From an uncultured bacterium (GTDB taxonomy: Bacteria > Bacteroidota > Bacteroidia > Sphingobacteriales > Sphingobacteriaceae), in the NCBI GenBank assembly GCA_903958995.1, contig CAJBVG010000301.1:1-11454 (forward strand): a DNA stretch of 11,454 bases. Direction: 5' to 3'. Within the stretch, counting starts at the first letter, position 1; every line of letters begins with the position of its first letter. Made by a program: the position numbers and the translations under genes. Below the pieces are notes generated by a model. That model did no database searches. It was given only the letters and a program-made list of their open reading frames with translations, and was not told the origin of the DNA. Shown here in pieces: positions 6,111-11,454 of this stretch.

Positions 6111-9100
6111 ATGCCTGATTTTTCACATTTACACGTTCATACTCAATATTCCTTACTCGACGGTGCTGCCGACATCAAAAAGCTATTTAAAAAAGCTTCT
6201 AAAGATGGCATGAAAGCACTCGCGATTACCGATCATGGGAATATGTTTGGTGCGTTTAAGTTTGTGGCAGAAGCTGGTAAACACGGAGTTAAACCAATTG
6301 TAGGCTGCGAATTCTATGTGGTTGAAGACCGTCATAAGCGCCAATTTACCAAAGACGACCGCGATGTTCGTTATCATCAATTACTACTTGCTAAAAATGC
6401 TCAGGGGTATAAAAACCTAGTAAAACTATGTTCTCTAGGGTATGTTGAAGGCCTTTATGGTAAATACCCTCGTATCGATAAGGAGTTAGTTTTAAAATAT
6501 CATGAGGGACTTATTGCTACAACCTGTTGTTTAGGTGCAATGGTTCCCAAAGCCATATTGCGTAAAGGCGAAAAAGAAGCAGAAAAGGAATTTGAATGGT
6601 GGTTAAATATTTTTGGTGAAGATTATTACATTGAACTTCAGCGCCATAAAATGCAAGACCAAGATAAAGTAAATCAAGTACTTCTAGGTTTTGCGAAGAA
6701 ATACAATGTAAAAGTAATTGCCTCTAACGACTCCCATTATGTTGATCGTGAGGACTCCAATGCACATGATATTTTATTGTGTATTAATACTGGTGAAAAA
6801 CAAAGTACACCAACCAATAAAGAATTTTCTGATGATGATTCCTTTGTGAAAGGAACTCGATTCGCTTTTTATAATGACGAGTTTTATTTCAAAACGCAAC
6901 AGGAAATGAATAATTTGTTCATTGATATTCCGGAAGCCATTGATAATACGAACGAAATCGTTGATAAAATAGACACCCTGAAGTTGAAGCAAGATATTAT
7001 GCTTCCCAACTTCGTCATCCCAACTAATTTCAATACCCAAGATGAATACCTTCGTCATATCACTTTCGAAGGAGCTTATAAACGCTACGAAACCTTAACG
7101 GCAGAAATTGAAGAACGCTTAAATTTCGAGTTGTTTACCATCGAAACGATGGGCTTTGCTGGTTACTTTTTAATTGTAGCAGATTTTATAAAAGCTGGAA
7201 GAGATATCGGTGTATTTGTTGGCCCTGGAAGGGGTTCAGCAGCGGGCTCTGCCGTTGCATTTTGTATTAGCATCACCAATATTGATCCTATTAAATACAA
7301 CTTACTTTTTGAGCGTTTCTTAAATCCCGAACGTAAGTCGATGCCCGATATTGATACGGATTTCGATGACGAAGGCCGACAAAAAGTTATCGATTATGTA
7401 GTTGATAAATACGGCAGAAACCAAGTAGCCCAAATTGTAACTTATGGTACAATGGCAGCTAAAATGAGTATTAAAGATGTGGCTCGTGTGATGGATTTAC
7501 CATTAGCAGAATCCAATGCTTTAGCGAAGCTTGTACCCGACAAACCTGGAACAGAACTCAATCGTGTAATACTTGCCAATATTGATGGTGAAGGTGGCTT
7601 AAAAGATAAAGAAGGTTACCAAGCTGATGATTTAGATAATATTAAACAGCTGCGTGCTATTTATAATTCTGATGATTTCAGATCGAAAGTGTTAAAAGAA
7701 GCATTGATACTAGAAGGGTCTGTGCGTGGAACTGGTATTCACGCGGCAGGAATCATTATTGCTCCGATGGATTTAACGGATATAATTCCGGTATCTACAT
7801 CAAAAGATACCGAGTTGTTAATTACCCAGTATGATGGTAAAGTAATTGAAGATGCTGGTGTAATTAAGATGGACTTTTTGGGATTAAAAACATTAACGAT
7901 TATTCGTGATGCCCTTGAACTCATCAAACAAAAAAGAGGAATTGAATTTGATATTGATACTATTCCATTAGATGATGCTAAAACGTTTGAGCTTTACCAA
8001 CGTGGGGAAACCAATGGAACATTCCAATTTGAATCTGCCGGAATGCAGAAACATTTGGTTGATTTGAAGCCCGATAAATTTGAAGATTTAATTGCGATGA
8101 ATGCACTGTACCGCCCAGGTCCAATGCAATACATCCCTAAATATATTTCTCGTAAACATGGTAGAGAGCAAGTAACGTACGACTTACCTGAAATGGAAGA
8201 GTACTTGCAAGACACCAATGGTATTACGGTATATCAAGAGCAAGTGATGTTGCTTTCTCAAAAGCTTGCAGGCTTCAGTAAAGGCCAAGCAGATACGCTG
8301 CGTAAAGCAATGGGAAAGAAAGATCGTAAGATGTTGGATGACCTGAAAGGCTTATTCATAACAGGTGCGGTAGAGCGAGGATTAGATAAAAAGAAATTAG
8401 AAAAAGTTTGGACAGACTGGGAAGCATTTGCATCGTATGCATTTAATAAATCCCATTCTACATGTTATGCTTTCGTTGCTTTTCAAACAACTTATTTGAA
8501 AGCAAATTATCCTTCAGAATACATGGCATCAGTGTTAACTCATAACTTGAGTAATATTGATAAAATCACCTTCTTTATGGAAGAGTGCCGTCGTATGGGA
8601 ATGTCGGTTTTAGGTCCAGATATTAATGAAAGTATTTATAAGTTTTCGGTTAATGATGACGGGCAAATTCGATTTGGATTAGGAGCTGTAAAAGGAGTAG
8701 GGGAAGCTGCTGTTCAGGCAATCATAGAAGAACGAAATGCGAATGGGAAATACACTTCTGTATTTGATTTGGTGAAGCGTATTAATTTACGATCAGCAAA
8801 TAAAAAAACATTAGAATCACTAGCAAATGCTGGTGCATTCGATTCCTTTAATTTGCATCGTGCAATTTATTTTAATCACGATCCTAATGAGAATGGAAAT
8901 TTCTTAGAGAAATTAATTCGCTTCGGAGCGAATTATCAAGATAGTTTAACCTCAGCACAATCATCATTATTTGGTACAGGTGCAGCATCACAAATTCCGG
9001 AACCCCGTGTTCCTGTTTGTGAAGAGTGGGGCTTCTTGCAAAAATTACGATACGAAAAAGAAGTGGTAGGCTTTTATATTTCTGGACATCCATTGGATGA

Positions 9101-9800
9101 ATTTCGTTTTGATTTAGAAAAATTCTGTACAGCAAATGTGAATGATTTAAAACTTATTGGTAAATATTCTGCTAATAAATTTGAAACGAATACAACGCAA
9201 GAAAAAGAAAAATCGGAAGAAGAAAGTGCAGATGATAATGCATTGGAAGCGCAGAATGAACGATTCGAAAAACTAAAAAACAGAGAGTTAAGTATTGGGG
9301 GAATGGTGAGTGGGGCTGCACATCGAATTGCTAAATCGGGCAAGCCTTATGGGTCACTTTTTGTTGAAGATTACAGCGAGCAGATTGAAATTACTTTATT
9401 CGGTGATGATTATTTGAAGTTTAAACCCTACTTAAACGAAGGCTTATTTTTGTACTTTAGAGGAAAGGTGCAAGAGCGTTACGGAAAAAAAGGCGATTGG
9501 GAATTTAAGGTAACTCAAATACAATTGCTGACAGATGTGCGTGACAAACTGACGAAGAGCATGACTATCAGTTGCTATTTAAGTGATTTGAACGAACAAT
9601 TGATGCATGAGATTGTTGCCATATTAGAAGAAAACAGCAAAACAGATGCGCAAAAGAACTGTGAACTGAAGATTAAAGTAATTGATCAGGAGCAGGGCAT
9701 CGCAATGGAAATGCCAAGTAGAAAAGTAAGGTTATACCCATCTAATGAGTTATTAAAAGCATTAGAACAATTAAAAGGAGTAACCTTCCGATTGAATTAA
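6111..9800 (+). CDS. dnaE: DNA polymerase III subunit alpha (replicative polymerase)
   Basis: A 1229-residue C-family polymerase that synthesises leading and lagging strands at the fork. The PHP domain (about 1-280) has HLHVH (6-10), ITDHG (39-43), Glu67 in GCEFY and NDSH (206-209), so many metal ligands are retained. The palm follows: GPGRGSAAGS, then PDIDTDF (412-418), which supplies two catalytic aspartates, and KMDFLGLKTL with the third (Asp588). HAAG and RPGPMQYIPKYI lie in the fingers region. The tandem HhH region carries FGLGAVKGVGEAA. A QSSLF pentapeptide at 950-954 fits the beta-clamp binding motif. An acidic, probably disordered insert (QEKEKSEEESADDN, about 1028-1043) precedes the OB-fold (LSIGGMVSGAAHRI onward, about 1064-1135). 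Length is close to the roughly 1160 of E. coli DnaE plus this insert. The ATG at 6111 starts directly before the PHP motif. It is monocistronic and divergent from atpD. Confidence 0.98.
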   Translation: MPDFSHLHVHTQYSLLDGAADIKKLFKKASKDGMKALAITDHGNMFGAFKFVAEAGKHGVKPIVGCEFYVVEDRHKRQFTKDDRDVRYHQLLLAKNAQGYKNLVKLCSLGYVEGLYGKYPRIDKELVLKYHEGLIATTCCLGAMVPKAILRKGEKEAEKEFEWWLNIFGEDYYIELQRHKMQDQDKVNQVLLGFAKKYNVKVIASNDSHYVDREDSNAHDILLCINTGEKQSTPTNKEFSDDDSFVKGTRFAFYNDEFYFKTQQEMNNLFIDIPEAIDNTNEIVDKIDTLKLKQDIMLPNFVIPTNFNTQDEYLRHITFEGAYKRYETLTAEIEERLNFELFTIETMGFAGYFLIVADFIKAGRDIGVFVGPGRGSAAGSAVAFCISITNIDPIKYNLLFERFLNPERKSMPDIDTDFDDEGRQKVIDYVVDKYGRNQVAQIVTYGTMAAKMSIKDVARVMDLPLAESNALAKLVPDKPGTELNRVILANIDGEGGLKDKEGYQADDLDNIKQLRAIYNSDDFRSKVLKEALILEGSVRGTGIHAAGIIIAPMDLTDIIPVSTSKDTELLITQYDGKVIEDAGVIKMDFLGLKTLTIIRDALELIKQKRGIEFDIDTIPLDDAKTFELYQRGETNGTFQFESAGMQKHLVDLKPDKFEDLIAMNALYRPGPMQYIPKYISRKHGREQVTYDLPEMEEYLQDTNGITVYQEQVMLLSQKLAGFSKGQADTLRKAMGKKDRKMLDDLKGLFITGAVERGLDKKKLEKVWTDWEAFASYAFNKSHSTCYAFVAFQTTYLKANYPSEYMASVLTHNLSNIDKITFFMEECRRMGMSVLGPDINESIYKFSVNDDGQIRFGLGAVKGVGEAAVQAIIEERNANGKYTSVFDLVKRINLRSANKKTLESLANAGAFDSFNLHRAIYFNHDPNENGNFLEKLIRFGANYQDSLTSAQSSLFGTGAASQIPEPRVPVCEEWGFLQKLRYEKEVVGFYISGHPLDEFRFDLEKFCTANVNDLKLIGKYSANKFETNTTQEKEKSEEESADDNALEAQNERFEKLKNRELSIGGMVSGAAHRIAKSGKPYGSLFVEDYSEQIEITLFGDDYLKFKPYLNEGLFLYFRGKVQERYGKKGDWEFKVTQIQLLTDVRDKLTKSMTISCYLSDLNEQLMHEIVAILEENSKTDAQKNCELKIKVIDQEQGIAMEMPSRKVRLYPSNELLKALEQLKGVTFRLN

Positions 9801-9802
9801 TG

Positions 9803-9840
9803 ACAATTTTGCCTGATTAATTAATTGGCAACAAAATTGT
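9803..9840 (+). other. Hairpin after dnaE without a T tract
   Basis: ACAATTTTG (9803-9811) pairs perfectly with CAAAATTGT (9832-9840), with GCC/GGC available for inner pairing. It begins 2 nt after the dnaE stop. No U-run follows (the next bases are ATTAAG), so it may be a 3'-end stabiliser or a weak terminator. Confidence 0.4.
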
Positions 9841-9913
9841 ATTAAGTAAACTGTATTATGTATTAAGTAATTATACATTGTACTTAATACATTGTACCTA
9901 ATACTTAATACAA
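9837..9913. repeat. Nested inverted and direct repeats of GTATTAAGTA
   Basis: GTATTAAGTA occurs at 9839-9848 and 9860-9869, and its reverse complement TACTTAATAC at 9881-9890 and 9902-9911. The outer pair extends to 12 perfect bases (TTGTATTAAGTA at 9837-9848 with TACTTAATACAA at 9902-9913). The right half also repeats directly: ACATTGTACTTAATAC and ACATTGTACCTAATAC. A double hairpin or cruciform is possible. It lies 41 nt upstream of trxA. Confidence 0.6.
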
Positions 9914-9954
9914 TAATTTACAATTTCAAATTTACAACTTAAAACTATAAAAAG

Positions 9955-10272
9955 ATGGCTTTAGAATTAACAGACGCAAACTTCGACGAATTAGTGTTGA
10001 AATCAGATAAACCTGTATTGGTAGATTTCTGGGCTGAGTGGTGTGGCCCTTGCCGTATGGTAGGTCCAGTAGTAGAAGAATTAGCAAATGAGTACGAAGG
10101 TAAAGCAGTAATCGGAAAAGTAAACGTGGATAACAATCCAGGTATCTCGATGAAATTTGGAATTAGAAATATTCCAGCTTTACTATACTTCAAGAACGGA
10201 GAAATTGTTGACAAACAAATCGGAGCAGTTCCGAAAAGTGTGTTAGCTCAAAAATTAGAAGCTCAATTATAA
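9955..10272 (+). CDS. trxA: Thioredoxin
   Basis: A 105-residue cytoplasmic thioredoxin that reduces protein disulfides and is recharged by NADPH-thioredoxin reductase. The active site WCGPC lies at residues 29-33 (Cys30 and Cys33), following the strand VLVDFWAE with the buried Asp24. The cis-proline is Pro74 in RNIPALL, where E. coli has GIPTLL. A C-terminal helix ends in KLEAQL. The length equals the family norm and there is no signal peptide, so it is not a periplasmic TlpA-like protein. The ATG is preceded by ACTATAAAAAG, an A-rich Bacteroidota-type initiation region. It is monocistronic and closed by a strong terminator. No clear TAnnTTTG promoter was found in the AT-rich repeats before it. 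Confidence 0.97.
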   Translation: MALELTDANFDELVLKSDKPVLVDFWAEWCGPCRMVGPVVEELANEYEGKAVIGKVNVDNNPGISMKFGIRNIPALLYFKNGEIVDKQIGAVPKSVLAQKLEAQL

Positions 10273-10276
10273 TTTC

Positions 10277-10302
10277 AAAGCCCTCCTTAGAGGGCTTTTT
10301 TT
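10277..10302 (+). terminator. Intrinsic terminator of trxA
   Basis: AAAGCCCTC (10277-10285) pairs perfectly with GAGGGCTTT (10290-10298) around a CTTA loop, followed by seven T (10296-10302). It begins 5 nt after the trxA stop. Confidence 0.92.
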
Positions 10303-10306
10303 ATGC

Positions 10307-10411
10307 TTATAGCTTTAATAGGTGTTGAATCCCAAAATACAATACCGATAGGCTAGCAACTAATGCTATACTGATGCCTGAAATTAACATATCAAATTTT
10401 CTAGTTTTCAT
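10307..10411 (-). CDS. Possible 34-residue single-helix membrane protein
   Basis: A minus-strand ATG frame of 34 codons encodes a basic N-terminus (MKTRKFD), one hydrophobic helix (LISGISIALVASLSVLYFGI, residues 9-28) and a short QHLLKL tail. The basic-then-hydrophobic layout with a glycine/serine-bearing helix is what small bacterial inner-membrane proteins look like. It converges on trxA, and its stop lies 8 nt from the trxA terminator stem. A promoter-like pair lies upstream: TTG (complement of 10459-10461), 20 nt, then CACTTTTG (complement of 10431-10438), one mismatch from TAnnTTTG. No family is recognised. Short hydrophobic frames also arise by chance in AT-rich DNA. Confidence 0.35.
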   Translation of the reverse strand: MKTRKFDMLISGISIALVASLSVLYFGIQHLLKL

Positions 10412-10557
10412 TTTCTTTTGAATTGATACTCAAAAGTGCGAGTGTTTCGTTAACTCGGCAATATGAACTAGTCAAACGCAGAGAACTTGCCTTTAAACGG
10501 CATAAAATTGCCGACAAGAATACTATTGATAAATTAGAAAGTAGATTATATTTGTGA
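10405..10557 (+). pseudogene. ATG-less open frame just upstream of the DUF58 gene (possible gene remnant)
   Basis: After an in-frame TAG at 10402, a 50-codon frame runs to TGA at 10555-10557, one base before the DUF58 ATG. Its second half is highly charged and helix-like (TRQYELVKRRELAFKRHKIA, then DKNTIDKLESRLYL). It has no ATG; TTG at 10423 is the only plausible start. The 1-nt spacing to the next gene resembles an operon junction, which suggests the tail of a decayed gene. However, a good promoter lies inside its last codons, and the length is not beyond chance. Confidence 0.2.
10526..10554 (+). promoter_or_regulatory. Bacteroidota-type promoter of the DUF58 gene
   Basis: TTG (10526-10528), 18 nt, then TATATTTG (10547-10554), an exact TAnnTTTG. 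Transcription would begin about 4-7 nt later, at 10558-10561, so the mRNA would have essentially no leader before the ATG at 10559. Confidence 0.55.
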
Positions 10558-10558
10558 T

Positions 10559-11454
10559 ATGGAGGATATTATACAATTCGAAGAGTTAGTGCCTAAAACA
10601 AACCTTGGCTTGTTAGCCAAACAAGTTGTAGAGGGATTCATCACAGGATTGCATAAAAGTCCGTTCCATGGTTTTTCTGTTGAATTCGCAGAACACCGCC
10701 CATATCACCCAAGTGAGAACATCCGTAGCATCGACTGGAAACTGTTTGGAAGAACAGATAAGATGTATGTTAAGCGATACGAAGAAGAAACGAATTTGCG
10801 ATGCCAATTGGTATTGGATATTTCAAGCTCTATGTATTACCCGGAGTCTAAATGGAGTAAGATTAAATTTTCGATACTTAGTATTGCAGCATTAGTCGAA
10901 TTATTGAAATCTCAACGTGATGCATTTGGTTTATCATTATTCTCTGATGAGCTTAAATTAAGTACCGATGCGCGCTCAACCACTATGCATCAGAAATTGA
11001 TTTATGCAGAATTAGAAAAAGTGTTAGCGGCGAAGCCAGTTCGTCAACAATCCTCTATTGCTAAATCATTACACGAGCTCGCTGAGAAGCTACACCGCAG
11101 ATCGATGGTTATAATCTTCTCAGACATGTTTGATAACGCTACCGAGAAGGAAGCTATCTTCGAAGCCTTACAACATCTACGATATAATAAACATGAAGTT
11201 ATTATCTTCCATGTATCTGATCACGAAACCGAGATTGATTTTAAATTTGATAGTAGACCTTATCACTTCGTCGATGTAGAAACTGGAGAAGAAATCAAAG
11301 TACATTCAAATTCCATACAAGAGTCCTATACCAAGAGGATGGAAACCTACCTAAATGATATTACTAATCGAAGTCATATTGAGAAAGTAGATTTTATACG
11401 TGCAGACTCTAAAAAAGGTTTCAATGATGTTTTATACACTTATTTGGTAAAAAG
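10559..11454 (+). CDS. DUF58 domain-containing protein (VWA-like), truncated by window end
   Basis: 298 codons are present and the frame is still open at the window edge; the final residues (YTYLVKR) look close to the C-terminus. The DUF58 core signature is clear: HGFSVEFAEHRPYHPSENIR, then SIDWKLFGRTDKMYVKRYEEE (about residues 37-77). After it comes a von Willebrand A-like domain with a MIDAS motif DISSS (87-91) in LVLDISSSM and a later strand VIIFSDMFDN with a metal-site Asp. No signal peptide or transmembrane segment is seen, so it is cytoplasmic. In Bacteroidota this family is usually encoded with a MoxR AAA+ ATPase and Bat proteins, where it is thought to act in chaperone-like assembly or stress functions. 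No MoxR gene lies upstream here; partners may lie beyond the window. The ATG at 10559 puts the conserved N-terminus in the usual place. Confidence 0.93.
   Translation, partial: MEDIIQFEELVPKTNLGLLAKQVVEGFITGLHKSPFHGFSVEFAEHRPYHPSENIRSIDWKLFGRTDKMYVKRYEEETNLRCQLVLDISSSMYYPESKWSKIKFSILSIAALVELLKSQRDAFGLSLFSDELKLSTDARSTTMHQKLIYAELEKVLAAKPVRQQSSIAKSLHELAEKLHRRSMVIIFSDMFDNATEKEAIFEALQHLRYNKHEVIIFHVSDHETEIDFKFDSRPYHFVDVETGEEIKVHSNSIQESYTKRMETYLNDITNRSHIEKVDFIRADSKKGFNDVLYTYLVK

Noticed and set aside
5911..6126. 71-codon minus-strand frame across the atpD-dnaE gap
   Set aside because: It begins inside dnaE, covers the atpD promoter, and its product has no recognisable domain or export signal. It looks like chance opening in AT-rich DNA.
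9803..9840. dnaE intrinsic terminator
   Set aside because: The hairpin is good but no T tract follows, so it is listed only as a hairpin.
9839..9911. CRISPR-like array
   Set aside because: The 10-mers alternate in orientation with unequal short gaps, there are no uniform spacers, and there are no cas genes.
10668..10895. 75-codon plus-strand frame inside the DUF58 gene
   Set aside because: It is out of frame with the clearly conserved DUF58 coding sequence and is a shadow of it.

Overview
The window is almost certainly chromosomal DNA from a member of the Bacteroidota. It is AT-rich. Several intergenic regions carry the Bacteroidota vegetative promoter pattern (TTG/TTTG, about 18-20 nt, TAnnTTTG). 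Start codons are preceded by A-rich sequence rather than Shine-Dalgarno motifs. There is a secreted protein with a type IX secretion (T9SS) C-terminal sorting domain, a beta-only ATP synthase epsilon subunit, and an outer-membrane barrel encoded beside an ECF sigma factor. I cannot place it below phylum with confidence.

Layout. (1) 104-2619 (+): an ECF sigma factor, a single-pass membrane protein of the anti-sigma-like type, and an outer-membrane beta-barrel protein form one tight cluster (gaps of 1 and 17 nt). A strong terminator closes it. A 16-codon upstream frame overlaps the sigma start. This looks like a sigma/membrane/envelope regulatory cassette. (2) 2621-3662 (+): a monocistronic secreted T9SS cargo protein with its own -7 element, followed by a perfect GC-rich palindrome and a terminator. 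(3) 3663-4124: a gene-poor stretch of about 460 nt. It holds a candidate structured RNA of about 270 nt whose ends pair perfectly and run into a T tract. Inside it is a 27-codon frame resembling the first residues of a response regulator. Then come a bidirectional terminator and a REP-like palindrome. (4) 4125-5935 (-): atpD-atpC, the beta and epsilon subunits of F1-ATPase, with a good Bacteroidota promoter. (5) 6111-9800 (+): dnaE, replicative DNA polymerase III alpha, divergent from atpDC. (6) 9803-9913: AT-rich nested inverted and direct repeats. (7) 9955-10302 (+): trxA with a terminator. (8) 10303-10558: a possible 34-residue single-helix membrane protein on the minus strand, and an ATG-less open frame on the plus strand ending 1 nt before the next gene. 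(9) 10559 to the window end (+): a DUF58/VWA-like protein, missing at most a short C-terminal end, with a promoter so close that the mRNA may be leaderless.

Most genes are ordinary housekeeping or envelope genes. The least explained element is the structured RNA candidate at about 3697-3973. Its helices tile nearly its whole length around a four-way junction, and I could not assign it to a known RNA class from memory.
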